Shown here: positions 16,862 to 25,336 of the stretch, piece after piece
How positions within the stretch are numbered: position 1 is the stretch's first letter
How the letters are laid out: each line of letters begins with the position of its first letter
Assembly (NCBI RefSeq): GCF_001748085.1
Contig: NZ_BBZK01000011.1
Coordinates: 1 to 64,000 of the forward strand
Direction: 5' to 3'
DNA length: 64,000 nucleotides
DNA from: Streptomyces sp. TP-A0874
Lineage (GTDB): Bacteria > Actinomycetota > Actinomycetes > Streptomycetales > Streptomycetaceae
The notes under the pieces: generated by a model
Databases searched by the model: none
What the model saw: only the letters and a program-made list of their open reading frames with translations
What the model was told of the DNA's origin: nothing
Program-made: the position numbers and the translations under genes

Positions 16862-18217
16862 TCACGGGGAACGGAAACCGTCTCCGGCCTTGGCGCGGCG
16901 GCCGAGGTAGAGCACGATCAGACCGCACAGGGCGGAGGGGACCGCGAGGGTGAGGAACAGCTGTTGGTGGCTCCACCCCGCGGTGAGCAGGGCGCCGACC
17001 AGGAGGGGGCCGGCGATGCCTCCGACGCGACCGATGCCGAGCGCCCAGCCGACGCCGGTGGAGCGGACTTCCTCGGGGTAGTACACCGCGGCGAGGGCGA
17101 TGACGCTCTTCTGGCCTCCGCTGACCGAGCAGCCGATCAGGAAGATCGCGATCAGCACCACCCAGACCGGAGCGCCGAGGGCGACACTCATCAGCGTGAG
17201 GAAGCCGCATCCGGTGAGATAGAGCGTGCCGAGGGCTCCGAAGGAGCCGATCCGGTCCATGGCCGGGCCGATGACGAAGGCGATCACGATGCCGCCGACG
17301 GTGGTCATCGAGGCGGCCGTGGCCAGGGTCGAGGCGGAGTAGCCGCGTTCGCTGAGGATGGTCGGCATCCAGCTCTGCAGGCCGTAGAACATGGCGAGGT
17401 TGATGGAGAAGACCAGCCACAGCAGGACGGTGCCGAGTAGCTGACCGCCTGAGACGAGTTGCCGCAGCCTGACCCGCTTGCCGGGGCCGGCGCTCTCGGT
17501 CTCGATGTGCGGTGCGTCCACGTGCAGCAGAGTGGGGTCGATGCGGCGGCACAGTGCGTACGCTGCGGAGGTTTGGCCGCGGCGGATCAGGTGGGAGATC
17601 GACTCCGGGAGCCGCCACAGCAGGATGACGACCAGAGCGAGCGGGGCGACCGCTCCGGCCACGAAGACCGACCGCCAGCCGTAGGCGGGGATCAGCCAGT
17701 CGGCCGCGTAGTTGGCGGCCACGAAGCCGAGTGAGAAGCCGCAGTAGATGGCCAGCACGAGGCTGGCGCGGACGCGTTTGGGGCTGTATTCCGCGGTCAG
17801 CGCGATGGTGCTGGGTGTCGCTGCGCCCAGTCCGATGCCCGTGACGAAGCGCATCGCCAGCAGTTGCTCGGGGTTCTGTACCCACACTGAGGCGAGGGTG
17901 GACAGTGAGAAGGTGAGCACACCGACGACGACGAGACGCTTGTGGCCGAACTTGTCGGAGAGCGGGGCGATGAGCAGGTAGCCGATCATCAGGCCGACCA
18001 GGGCGGCGGAGAAGATGGGGCCCATCGTGCTCTTGGACAGGCCCCAGTCCTCGGTGATGGCCGGGGCCATGTAGTTGATCGCCTGGGTGTCGAAGCCGTC
18101 GAGGAACATCACCAGGCCGCACAGCAGTACCGTGCCGAGCTGGAATCTGTTGGGTCGTCGGTTGTCGATGAATTCGGGGAGGCGCAGCGGCGTGGCCGTT
18201 GCGGTGGTGTCGGTCAT
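16862..18217 (-). CDS. tpaK: Terephthalate/aromatic acid:H+ symporter (AAHS, MFS)
   Basis: A 451-residue major facilitator with twelve predicted TM helices. The aromatic-acid symporter signature DGFD is at residues 40-43 in TM1 (MFLDGFDTQAINYM). The loop 2-3 motif appears as SDKFGHKR, and RVRASLVLA follows TM5. Family members such as PcaK and BenK import aromatic acids with protons. It is the last gene of the minus-strand operon, 41 bp after the reductase. An AAHS transporter in this place is the layout known for Rhodococcus tpaK, so terephthalate is the likely substrate. The specificity is inferred from context. Confidence 0.88.
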   Translation of the reverse strand: MTDTTATATPLRLPEFIDNRRPNRFQLGTVLLCGLVMFLDGFDTQAINYMAPAITEDWGLSKSTMGPIFSAALVGLMIGYLLIAPLSDKFGHKRLVVVGVLTFSLSTLASVWVQNPEQLLAMRFVTGIGLGAATPSTIALTAEYSPKRVRASLVLAIYCGFSLGFVAANYAADWLIPAYGWRSVFVAGAVAPLALVVILLWRLPESISHLIRRGQTSAAYALCRRIDPTLLHVDAPHIETESAGPGKRVRLRQLVSGGQLLGTVLLWLVFSINLAMFYGLQSWMPTILSERGYSASTLATAASMTTVGGIVIAFVIGPAMDRIGSFGALGTLYLTGCGFLTLMSVALGAPVWVVLIAIFLIGCSVSGGQKSVIALAAVYYPEEVRSTGVGWALGIGRVGGIAGPLLVGALLTAGWSHQQLFLTLAVPSALCGLIVLYLGRRAKAGDGFRSP

Positions 18218-18258
18218 GGAGTAACCCCACTGGGAGAGAGAGCCGTCTGGGGCGTTCC

Positions 18259-19266
18259 TCAGACGGCGGCCGGAGCACCGGCGGCCGAGACGAACGCGTC
18301 GGCGTGGAAGCGTTCGGGGTTTACGCCGCGTTCGCGGGCCAACGCGTCGGCTGCAGAGTTGGTCATGGCTTCGCTGCCACAGGCATAGATCTGGTGGGTG
18401 TGCAGATCGGTGTGGTCGGCGATGAGCACGTCTTGGACGTGCCCGGTCGCGCCTTCCCAGCCTGGGTGGGGGCGGGAGAGGACGGGGGTGAACCGCAGCC
18501 AGGGATAGCGCTTGGTCCAGGTCTCGACGGTGTCGAGGAGGTAGAGGTCGTCGAGGGTGCGGGCGCCCCAGTAGAGGTGGATGGGGCGGGTGAGTCGGCG
18601 GGCCGCGTGGTCGAGGATGATCGACCGCATCGGGGCGAACCCGGTTCCGGTGGCCAGCAGGGTGATCGGGGCTTCGGAACGGTCGTCCACGAAGAACTCG
18701 CCGAAAGGCGCCTCGATCTCCACGGTGTCGTGGAACTCCAGCTGCTGAAGGATCCTGGCGGAGAACACACCGCCCGGCTCGTGCCGGACGTGCAGCTGAG
18801 CCAGGTCGTTGTACTGCGGCGGGTTCGCCAGCGAGTACGACCGGGTGTCGCCGTCGTCAAGGATGATGTTGAGGAACTGCCCGGCCCTGAACGGTGTGCG
18901 CCGCCCGATGGGGTAGCGCAGATCGAGGATCGTCACGCCTGGCGCGACCTGGCGTCTGCGGTGCACGGTCGTGGTCAGTCGCTTGCGGACCGGAGGGGTA
19001 CGCTGCTCGACCCGCTTCGGCGCGATCTCCACATCGCTCTTGGGGTGGGCGTGGCACAGTCGCACCTCGGCCGGGCCGGATACCTTGCCTCGGCCGGGGA
19101 CCTGGAATGTGCCCGCGACCAGGGTGCCCACGCAGGAATCGCAGACGCCCTTGCGGCAGGAGTACGGGATCGCCCAGCCGGCTCTCTCGGCGGCGTCGAG
19201 GACGTTCTGCTGCGGACCGCAGTCGAAGGCGATCTCGGAGTCCTTGACACTGACGGTGAACGTCAT
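18259..19266 (-). CDS. tpaB: Terephthalate 1,2-dioxygenase reductase component
   Basis: A 335-residue electron-transfer flavoprotein. The N-terminal plant-type [2Fe-2S] ferredoxin domain has Cys37, Cys42, Cys45 and Cys71 (SCRKGVCDSC...RLCHAH). A FAD domain follows with the RSYSLANPP flavin motif, then a NAD(P)H domain with LLATGTGFAPMRSI and a terminal IYACGSEAM. It passes electrons from NAD(P)H to the Rieske centre of the oxygenase. ATG 19266 overlaps the dehydrogenase stop by 4 bp (ATGA coupling). The ferredoxin-first order is that of TphA1/BenC-like reductases. Confidence 0.9.
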   Translation of the reverse strand: MTFTVSVKDSEIAFDCGPQQNVLDAAERAGWAIPYSCRKGVCDSCVGTLVAGTFQVPGRGKVSGPAEVRLCHAHPKSDVEIAPKRVEQRTPPVRKRLTTTVHRRRQVAPGVTILDLRYPIGRRTPFRAGQFLNIILDDGDTRSYSLANPPQYNDLAQLHVRHEPGGVFSARILQQLEFHDTVEIEAPFGEFFVDDRSEAPITLLATGTGFAPMRSIILDHAARRLTRPIHLYWGARTLDDLYLLDTVETWTKRYPWLRFTPVLSRPHPGWEGATGHVQDVLIADHTDLHTHQIYACGSEAMTNSAADALARERGVNPERFHADAFVSAAGAPAAV

Positions 19267-20234
19267 TTCAGAGCTCCCGGGGCGGTCGGGGCGAGCAGGC
19301 GTAGCGCGGCCAGTACGGCGCTGGGGTCGGCGGCTCCACGGCCGGCGATGTCGAAAGCGGGGCCGTGGCCCACGCTGGCGAAGGGGGCGCCGGCGCCGAT
19401 GGTGACAGCGGCGGCGGTCCGGCCGGCCAGCGTTTTGATCGGGATGTGCCCTTGGTCGTGGTACATCGCCAGGTAGGCGTCGTGGTCGCGTTCGCCGCCG
19501 AGCAGGATGTCGGCGCCGGTCGGGCCTTCCGCCCGCAGCCCGCGCTCCCGCATGGCCAGGACCGCCGGCTCGGTGATCTCCTGGTCCCCGGTGCCGAACA
19601 GGCCGCCTTCCCCGGCGTGCGGGTTGATCCCGAAGACACCGATCCGCGGGGTCGGGATCCCCATGGCGGCCAGAGCGGAATGCAGCGCGAGTCCGGCTTC
19701 GGTGACGAGTTCGGTGGTGAGCCGGGCCAGCGAGTCGGCGAGCGACTCGTGCAGCGTCACGTGGGCGATGCGGAGGCCGCCGCCGACGAGCATCAGGAAG
19801 ACCCGGTCGACGGGCGTGCCGGTGAGTTCGGCGATCAAGGGCGGGTATCCGGCGAAGCTGATGCCCGCCTGGTGCACCGCGGTCTCGGAGTGCGGGCAGG
19901 CGACCACGCCGGCGTAGCTGCCGTCCATGGCGAGCCGCACGGCCCGCTCGGCGTAGGCGATGGTGGCGGCACCGGCTGCCGCGGTCGTCTGTCCGATCTG
20001 AAGGTCGGCGGGCGCCAGGGCGCCGACATCGACGATGTCGCACGCCCCGGCCTCGGCCGTCGCGCCGGGAACGGCGTCGCGCAGCGTGAGGCCTGCCTGC
20101 CTGGCGGGGCCTTCGAGCGCGAGGCGGTCCCCGACGAGGACCGGCGCTGCGGCGCCGGACTCGGCGACCGCCTTGGCGGCGATCTCCGGGCCGATGCCGT
20201 TCGGGTCGCCGATGGTGAGAAGCAGGCGGTTCAC
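19263..20234 (-). CDS. tpaC: PdxA-family cis-dihydrodiol dehydrogenase (DCD dehydrogenase)
   Basis: A 323-residue protein of the PdxA fold (GDPNGIGPEI at the N-terminus; INPHAGEGGLFGTGDQEI; YHDQGHIPIKTL; conserved His residues as metal ligands). PdxA proper makes pyridoxal phosphate precursors. In terephthalate operons a PdxA relative (TphB/TpaC) instead oxidises and decarboxylates 1,2-dihydroxy-3,5-cyclohexadiene-1,4-dicarboxylate to protocatechuate. Position between oxygenase and reductase genes, with 4-bp overlaps on both sides, strongly favours that role over vitamin B6 synthesis. Confidence 0.88.
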   Translation of the reverse strand: MNRLLLTIGDPNGIGPEIAAKAVAESGAAAPVLVGDRLALEGPARQAGLTLRDAVPGATAEAGACDIVDVGALAPADLQIGQTTAAAGAATIAYAERAVRLAMDGSYAGVVACPHSETAVHQAGISFAGYPPLIAELTGTPVDRVFLMLVGGGLRIAHVTLHESLADSLARLTTELVTEAGLALHSALAAMGIPTPRIGVFGINPHAGEGGLFGTGDQEITEPAVLAMRERGLRAEGPTGADILLGGERDHDAYLAMYHDQGHIPIKTLAGRTAAAVTIGAGAPFASVGHGPAFDIAGRGAADPSAVLAALRLLAPTAPGALK

Positions 20235-20698
20235 AGCGGCAGCACCAGCAGGGTGTCGATGCGGGAGCTGTCGCAGACCACGATCCGCTTCTTGAGGAGC
20301 GCCCTTCCCTCGGCGAACACGTACTCGTCGAGGTAGCGGCCGCTGGCGAAGATGTCGGTCGGGCCGTTGCCGGTGATCCGTACGACGAGGAAGGACGTCT
20401 CACTGGTCGCTCCGGTGTCGTTCTCCTCGGCGATCGCCGGCTGTCCGAGCAGGTGCCGGTAGGCGTGTGGCTCGTAGATGTTGGCTTCCTTGAGCGCGGA
20501 GATCCGGTCCTTGAGCATCGCCTTGTTGTCGGCCCAGATGACACCGGCGGGCAGCCCGCGGCGGTGGTTGTCCGCGGTGGTCACCTTGTAGAAGGCGTCC
20601 TCGGTGAAGTGCTCGGGCCAGTCCTCGATCGGGCCGTCGTCAATGGCACGGACGTAGCTGCCCTGAGCCCGGCTGATGCGGGTGAACGCGTCCGTCAC
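20231..20698 (-). CDS. tpaAb: Terephthalate 1,2-dioxygenase, small (beta) subunit
   Basis: A 155-residue NTF2-like beta subunit of a Rieske non-heme iron dioxygenase: YVRAIDDGPIEDWPEHFTED near the N-terminus, NIYEPHAYRHLLGQPAI, and TSFLVVRITGNGPTDIFASG. Beta subunits scaffold the alpha3beta3 hexamer and carry no metal. The length matches TphA3 proteins (about 154). ATG 20698 overlaps the alpha stop by 4 bp, ensuring stoichiometric translation, and its own stop overlaps tpaC. Confidence 0.92.
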   Translation of the reverse strand: MTDAFTRISRAQGSYVRAIDDGPIEDWPEHFTEDAFYKVTTADNHRRGLPAGVIWADNKAMLKDRISALKEANIYEPHAYRHLLGQPAIAEENDTGATSETSFLVVRITGNGPTDIFASGRYLDEYVFAEGRALLKKRIVVCDSSRIDTLLVLPL

Positions 20699-21984
20699 TT
20701 GCCTGCTCCTTCGGTCTCGCCGATGCTGAAGCCCATCGCCTCGCGGTAGACCTTCCAGAAGCCGCGGATCGAGGCTTCGGTGACCCGGCTCTCGCTGGAG
20801 ACCGCCTGGTCGCCACCCATCTGCAGGGTCGCGGACTCGCTGCTGGCCCCGGCGATACCACGCTGGACGAAGCCGCCGATGGCACCGTCTTCCATCGAGA
20901 CGTAGCCCGCTGGCCCGACCAGGTTGGACTGCTTCATCCGGGTCAGCTGCTGCTTCTCGGTGTCGTCCTCGAATCCGAGATAGGTCCAGTTGAGGCTGGT
21001 GGTGTCGACCCCGGTCGGCAGGACCTGGCGCACCGCGATGGAGTTCTGGATCTGCTGCAGGACGAATCCGGGGGAGACGGAGAGGATCTGCAAGGTGATG
21101 TCGTCGCCGACCTCGCTGAAGCTGTCGACCAGAGACGGGTCCTGGAGTTGGTACTCCGAGTCGGAGCGGATGTTCTGGTCCTTGTACGTCGACGCGGCCT
21201 TGGCCTCGGCTTCACGGTTGATCGCCGACCAGCTGACGTGGTGGCCGCCGTTCTCCGAGACGATGATGCCGCCCTTCTGGTTCAGCTTGTTGAGCCCGAA
21301 GGTGGTGAAGAACAGGTGCAGGATGCTCGCGTGGTAGGAGTCCTTGACGTTCTCCATGTAGAGCTTCCAGTTGTTCGGCAGCTCCTGGGTGAAACGCCCC
21401 AACACGACCGGCTTGCGGCCGCCGAGCACCCGCTCGATCCGGTCGAGGATCTCCTGGCCGAGGTACTCCTCGATCTCGGGCACGTCGTTGTCGAGGCTGC
21501 CGAAGATCAGACCGTGCACGTTGGCCAGCCGTAGTCGGCGCGGGCTGTGCGCGGCCTTGCAGAAGTCCTTGCCCATGCCGCCCTTGCCGTTGATGCCCTC
21601 CTCGAAGGCGACCCCGGTGAGGTCGCCCTGGAGGTTGTAGGTCCAGGCGTGGTAGACGCAGGTGAAGTCCCTGGTGTGTCCGTAGTGCTCCATCGCGATC
21701 AGTGCACCGCGGTGGGCGCAGCGGTTCTCGAAGGCGTAGATCTGACCGTCGTGGTCACGGGTCACCAGCACCGGCTGCTCACCGATGAAGGTGGCGCAGA
21801 AGTCACCGGGCTCGGCCAACTCAGCCTCCAGGCAGAGATAGCTCCAGAACGGCCCGTGGAAGATGTTCTCCTGCTCGGCCCGGTAGACCTCCTCCTCCTG
21901 GAACACCCAGTACGGCACCTCGGTCAGTGATCGGGGCCAGCTGCGCCCGGCCATCGCCGACGCCGCCCTGTTGCCGTCTGCCAT
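20695..21984 (-). CDS. tpaAa: Terephthalate 1,2-dioxygenase, large (alpha) subunit
   Basis: A 429-residue Rieske oxygenase. [2Fe-2S] ligands are Cys89, His91, Cys109 and His112 (CAHRGAL...CVYHAW). The mononuclear iron site has His218 and His223 with bridging Asp215 (ENVKDSYHASILH). The sequence closely follows TphA2 of Comamonas as I recall it, for example WSYLCLEAELAEPGDFCATF, FTQELPNNWKLYMENVKDSY and GFVQRGIAGA. It dihydroxylates terephthalate at C1-C2. ATG 21984 has GAGGAGG 4 bases upstream, which rules out the longer frame to 22257. It is the first gene of the operon, divergent from the IclR regulator. Confidence 0.93.
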   Translation of the reverse strand: MADGNRAASAMAGRSWPRSLTEVPYWVFQEEEVYRAEQENIFHGPFWSYLCLEAELAEPGDFCATFIGEQPVLVTRDHDGQIYAFENRCAHRGALIAMEHYGHTRDFTCVYHAWTYNLQGDLTGVAFEEGINGKGGMGKDFCKAAHSPRRLRLANVHGLIFGSLDNDVPEIEEYLGQEILDRIERVLGGRKPVVLGRFTQELPNNWKLYMENVKDSYHASILHLFFTTFGLNKLNQKGGIIVSENGGHHVSWSAINREAEAKAASTYKDQNIRSDSEYQLQDPSLVDSFSEVGDDITLQILSVSPGFVLQQIQNSIAVRQVLPTGVDTTSLNWTYLGFEDDTEKQQLTRMKQSNLVGPAGYVSMEDGAIGGFVQRGIAGASSESATLQMGGDQAVSSESRVTEASIRGFWKVYREAMGFSIGETEGAGK

Positions 21985-22108
21985 GCATCCTCCTCGGCCA
22001 TGCGACGCTTGACGCACAACAACTTGCGTTCGGATAGCGCACACATGTATGTTTTGCGAACAGCGCTCAGTAGAATGGCTGGCATGACGTCTGTCAAGGG
22101 GGACATCT
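21985..22108. promoter_or_regulatory. Divergent tpaAa/iclR promoter with IclR-type site
   Basis: The 124-bp gap must hold both promoters. GTTCG-GATAG-CGCAC at 22028-22042 keeps both conserved pentamers of the GTTCG-N5-CGCAC site known for PcaR-like IclR proteins. A reverse half, GCGAAC, ends at 22061, so GTTCG and CGAAC form an interrupted inverted pair. This is a good candidate operator for the neighbouring regulator. TAGAAT at 22071-22076 could be the -10 of the regulator gene. Confidence 0.55.
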
Positions 22109-22858
22109 ATGAGCAATGAGGGAATGGCCGGCCTGGCCAAAGGCCTGGCCGTGCTCGAGGCGTTCGGGACGAAGGCACCGCGCCTGACCATCAGCGATGC
22201 CGCGGGCGCGACCGGTCTGAGCCGAGCGGCCGCGCGCCGCTGCCTGATGACCCTCACCGAGCTGGGCTACGTCACCTTCGACGGCAAGTTCTTCTCGCCG
22301 ACCCCGCGCGTGCTCCGCCTGGGCGCCACCTACGAGGAGACCGCGCAGCTGCCGCAGCTCGCGCAGCCGCACCTGGTCGCGATCCGGGACACCGTCGACG
22401 AATCCGCCTCGCTGGCCGTCCTGCAGGACGACGGTTCCCTGTTCGTCGCCCGCAGCGAGACGACCAGGATGCTCAACACCGGCGTACGCGTCGGCGCCCG
22501 TCTCCCCCTGTACGCCTCAGCCACCGGGCACGTCCTACTCGCCGGACTCGCCGACGAGGAAGTGGCCGCACGACTCGCGAAGACAGAGCTCCTGGCACGC
22601 ACACCGACCACGCCGACCGACCCTGAGGCCATCGCCCAACGCGTACGCGAAGCGCGCAAGAACGGCTACGCGCTCACCGACGAGGAACTCGAACTCGGCC
22701 TGCGCTCGATCGCCGTGCCCGTCGCCGACTCCACCGGCGCCACAGTCGCCGCCCTCTCCGTCAGCGCAGCCACCGCCCGGGTCTCGGTCGACGAACTGCG
22801 AACACGTCTCTTTCCCGTCATCCAGGAGCACGCAGTCCTCCTGAGCCGACAGCTATGA
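22109..22858 (+). CDS. tpaR: IclR-family regulator of the terephthalate operon
   Basis: A 249-residue regulator. The N-terminal winged helix-turn-helix (about residues 10-65: GLAKGLAVLEAFG, LTISDAAGATGLSRAAARRC, LMTLTELGYVTFDGKFF) is followed by an effector-binding domain (VDESASLAVLQDDGSLFVAR, YASATGHVLLAGL, GYALTDEELELGLRSIAVPV, ATVAALSVSA). The PcaR/PcaU/PobR subgroup binds aromatic acids and usually activates. ATG 22109 follows GGGGGACATCT. Divergence from tpaAa by 124 bp argues for control of that operon by terephthalate or protocatechuate, and the name is given on that basis. Two bases after its stop, transposase homology begins. Confidence 0.85.
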   Translation: MSNEGMAGLAKGLAVLEAFGTKAPRLTISDAAGATGLSRAAARRCLMTLTELGYVTFDGKFFSPTPRVLRLGATYEETAQLPQLAQPHLVAIRDTVDESASLAVLQDDGSLFVARSETTRMLNTGVRVGARLPLYASATGHVLLAGLADEEVAARLAKTELLARTPTTPTDPEAIAQRVREARKNGYALTDEELELGLRSIAVPVADSTGATVAALSVSAATARVSVDELRTRLFPVIQEHAVLLSRQL

Positions 22859-22859
22859 C

Positions 22860-23198
22860 CCTCTCCCCCAGCTGGCCCGCGAGATATGCCACGGCAAGAA
22901 GGGCACCATCCACCAGGCATACCGGGACGGGATGGAAGATCAGCTGGGGTCGCTGGGTCTCGTTCTCAACGCCGTGGTGCTCTGGACGACGAGGTACATC
23001 GACGCCGCCCAGCTCCGTGCCGAGGGCCACGAGATCAAGGATGAGGACGTTGCCCGGCTCTCCCCGCTCAAGCACAAGAATCTGAACGTCCTGGGCCGCT
23101 ACAGCTTCACCGCCTCCCAGCCGGTCGACGGCCTGCGCCCGCTGCGCGATCCGGAAGCCGTCGATCTCGACGACGATGACGACGGCCAGGACGAGTGA
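22860..23198 (+). pseudogene. Tn3-family transposase TnpA, second C-terminal fragment
   Basis: The frame from 22860 reads PQLAREICHGKKGTIHQAYR, DGMEDQLGSLGLVLNAVVLW, TTRYIDAAQLRAEGHEIKDE and DVARLSPLKHKNLNVLGRYS, ending in an acidic tail DLDDDDDGQDE. This is the extreme C-terminus of a Tn3-family TnpA, about 113 of ~1000 residues, without a start codon of its own. It abuts the IclR stop codon, marking a recombination boundary of the terephthalate cluster. The subfamily differs from the fragment at 6189-6584. Confidence 0.88.
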
Positions 23199-23365
23199 GC
23201 CCGGTACGGGATGGCTTCGGCATCATGAGGACCATGGACGACGTCGAAGGCCCTCCGCGACGCCCAGGAGGCCGCCGTCCGGGACTTCAGGCGCCGCTGT
23301 CATCAACCAACTTGCCGCCCAGATTGGACGCCCACTCGGCAGCATCGGGCGGCAGCGCTAGAATT

Positions 23366-23391
23366 TAGTTCTTCTAGTTCTAGGCGAACTA
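23366..23391. promoter_or_regulatory. TAGTTC repeat/palindrome, candidate GntR (YtrA-type) operator
   Basis: TAGTTC at 23366-23371 is repeated at 23375-23380, and GAACTA at 23386-23391 completes the palindrome TAGTTC-TAGGC-GAACTA. It lies in an AT-rich island 20 bp before the DUF1648 gene. It probably binds the GntR protein encoded at the end of the same locus. Confidence 0.55.
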
Positions 23392-23410
23392 TAGTCGCCA
23401 AGGAGGCCGC

Positions 23411-23624
23411 ATAGACCACCAAGACCAGACTTCCCGTGCCCAGCATCCGAGCCCGTTGCGATGGTTCGCCGGGTTTCCCTGCCTGGTGGCAACATTAGTG
23501 GTGGCTGTGGTGTTCATCGTGTCGTGGCCGAAGCTGCCGGATCCCATGGCCATCCACTTCGGTGCGGGGGGGAGGTGGCAACCGCTCAGCGTCCCCGGTT
23601 GAGGTGCTGCTGATCCCTGAACTA
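23411..23624 (+). pseudogene. DUF1648 membrane protein, 5' part, cut by IS
   Basis: AAGGAGG at 23400-23406 leads to ATA at 23411 where a start codon is expected, so the ATG has probably mutated. The frame then reads HQDQTSRAQHPSPLRWFAGF, a TM helix (PCLVATLVVAVVFIVSW) and PKLPDPMAIHFGAGGRWQPL, the DUF1648 signature. A frameshift near 23598 and the IS630-like element at 23622 end it. The matching 3' part resumes at 25337 on the other side of the element. Confidence 0.7.
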
Positions 23625-23709
23625 GTGCCGCATCAGGCAACGTTTGCCCTGTCGTGGCGGTAGCGTTACGGCCGGACGGTGATCTCCTACCGGCGCATAG
23701 GGGCGATTC

Positions 23710-24157
23710 ATGAACCAGCAGTTGAACCTGGTGACATTGGGTGTCGAGGACTTGAAGGTCAGCCGCCAGTTCTACAGCCATGGCCTGGCCTGGACACCAC
23801 TGCTTGATATGGAAGAGATCGTCTTCTACCAGATTGGCAAGGGGCTGGCCCTGGGACTGTTCCCTCTGGCTGACCTTGGCGCTGACACCGGACATCCAGC
23901 AACAGCCGGGACGCCCTTCACCCTCGCCCAGAACCTCGACTCGTCCGCCGAAGTGGACGAGGCCATGCAGCGGGCCCGTGTGGCAGGAGCAACTGTCCTC
24001 AAAGAGCCGCAACGCGCGGCGTTCGGCGGCTACCACGGCTACTTCGCCGACCCCGACGGCCACCGCTGGGAGGGTATGCCACAACCCCGGCTGGTCGGTC
24101 GCAGACGACGGCACCGTGACACTGACGGCTGTCGACGCATCCGACGTAGACGATTGA
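23710..24157 (+). pseudogene. VOC-family (glyoxalase-like) protein, passenger in IS, 3' frameshift
   Basis: ATG 23710 starts QQLNLVTLGVEDLKVSRQFY with SHGLAWTPL, a VOC beta-alpha-beta-beta-beta unit. The second unit is PFTLAQNLDSSAEVDEAMQR with GYHGYFADPDGHRWE, and the FADPDGHRWE motif supplies the usual metal-binding Glu. An extra G near 24075 shifts the frame. The restored end is VCHNPGWSVADDGTVTLTAV with DASDVDD and a stop at 24157. VOC enzymes include glyoxalases, dioxygenases and antibiotic-binding resistance proteins; the substrate is unknown. A gene of this kind between IS ends is a passenger. Whether the single-base change inactivates it depends on the tolerance of the last ~25 residues. 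Confidence 0.75.
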
Positions 24158-24187
24158 CGCCGCTTCAGCCCCCTTGATTGTCATGCT

Positions 24188-25327
24188 GTGCGGGTGGCAG
24201 AACCAGTACACGTCCGTGAGATCGACGATGACGAGGGGCAGCGCCTGCTGCGGATCATCCGCAGAGGCACCGGGTCGGTGGTGACCTGGCGGCGGGCCCA
24301 GATCGTGCTGCTGTCCGCGCAGGGCATGCCCGTATCGAAGATCGCCGAGGTGACGTTCACCAGCGCGGACCGGGTTCGGGACGTGATCCACAACTTCAAC
24401 GCCGACGGCTTCGACGCCCTCTACCCGAAGTACAAGGGCGGCCGGCCCGAGACGTTCACGCTGCCCGAACGGCGTGAGATCAAGAAGATCGCCAAGTCCA
24501 GGCCCACCGAGCACGGCCTGCCGTTCTCGGCCTGGAGCCTGACCAAACTGGCGGACTTCCTGGTCGCCGAGGGGGTGGTCGACGACATCAGCCACGAGGG
24601 CCTGCGCATCCTGCTCCGCGAGGAAGGCGTCTCCTTTCAACGCCTAAAGACCTGGAAGACCTCCCGCGACCCCGACTACGCAGCCAAGAAGGCCCGTGTC
24701 GAACACCTCTACGCGATCGCCGACGGCGAGGTCATACCCGAGGACGGCGAGCCCGACGTCGTGTTCTGCATGGACGAGTTCGGCCCGCTCAACCTCCAGC
24801 CTCACCCTGGACGACAGTGGGCCGAACGCGGCGGCCAGCACAAGGACCCCGACCGCGAGCCCCGACCGCGACGGCGGGCGACCTACACCCGCCCGCACGG
24901 CGTCCGGCACCTGTTCGCCGCCTACGACCTGGCCAAAGACAGGCTCTACGGCCACATCAAGAAGACCAAGAAGCGAACCCAGTTCCTGGAGTTCTGCCGC
25001 TACCTGCGCACCCTCTACCCGCCCGAGATCCGCATCGCGATCGTGTGTGACAACTACTCCCCGCACCTGACCACCAAGAAATGCCGCCGGGTCGCCGACT
25101 GGGCCGGGGACAACAACGTCGAGATCGCCTACACCCCGACCAACTCCTCCTGGCTGAACCGCATCGAGGCCCAGTTCACCGCCCTGCGCTATTTCACCCT
25201 CGACGGCACCGACCACCCCACCCACAAGGCCCAGGGCAGCATGATCCGCCGCTACATCATCTGGCGAAACCGCCACGCCAACGACCAGCGCCTACGCGCC
25301 GTAGTCGACAGGGCAAACGTTGCCTGA
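24188..25327 (+). CDS. IS630-family DDE transposase
   Basis: A 379-residue transposase. The N-terminal double HTH (LLRIIRRGTGSVVTWRRAQI, GMPVSKIAEVTFTSADRVRD) is followed by a DDE domain with Asp in FCMDEFGPLNLQP, Asp in VCDNYSPH and Glu in LNRIEAQFTALRYF. The frame is intact and its stop codon lies inside the right terminal repeat, the compact arrangement of an active element. GTG 24188 is the annotated start; GTG 24194 is an alternative. It should mobilise the whole 1.7-kb unit, including the VOC gene. Confidence 0.9.
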   Translation: MRVAEPVHVREIDDDEGQRLLRIIRRGTGSVVTWRRAQIVLLSAQGMPVSKIAEVTFTSADRVRDVIHNFNADGFDALYPKYKGGRPETFTLPERREIKKIAKSRPTEHGLPFSAWSLTKLADFLVAEGVVDDISHEGLRILLREEGVSFQRLKTWKTSRDPDYAAKKARVEHLYAIADGEVIPEDGEPDVVFCMDEFGPLNLQPHPGRQWAERGGQHKDPDREPRPRRRATYTRPHGVRHLFAAYDLAKDRLYGHIKKTKKRTQFLEFCRYLRTLYPPEIRIAIVCDNYSPHLTTKKCRRVADWAGDNNVEIAYTPTNSSWLNRIEAQFTALRYFTLDGTDHPTHKAQGSMIRRYIIWRNRHANDQRLRAVVDRANVA

Positions 25328-25336
25328 TGCGGCACT

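Noticed and set aside
19263..20234. pdxA as a vitamin B6 biosynthesis gene
   Set aside because: It is translationally coupled on both sides to dioxygenase and reductase genes, so the dihydrodiol dehydrogenase role is far more likely.
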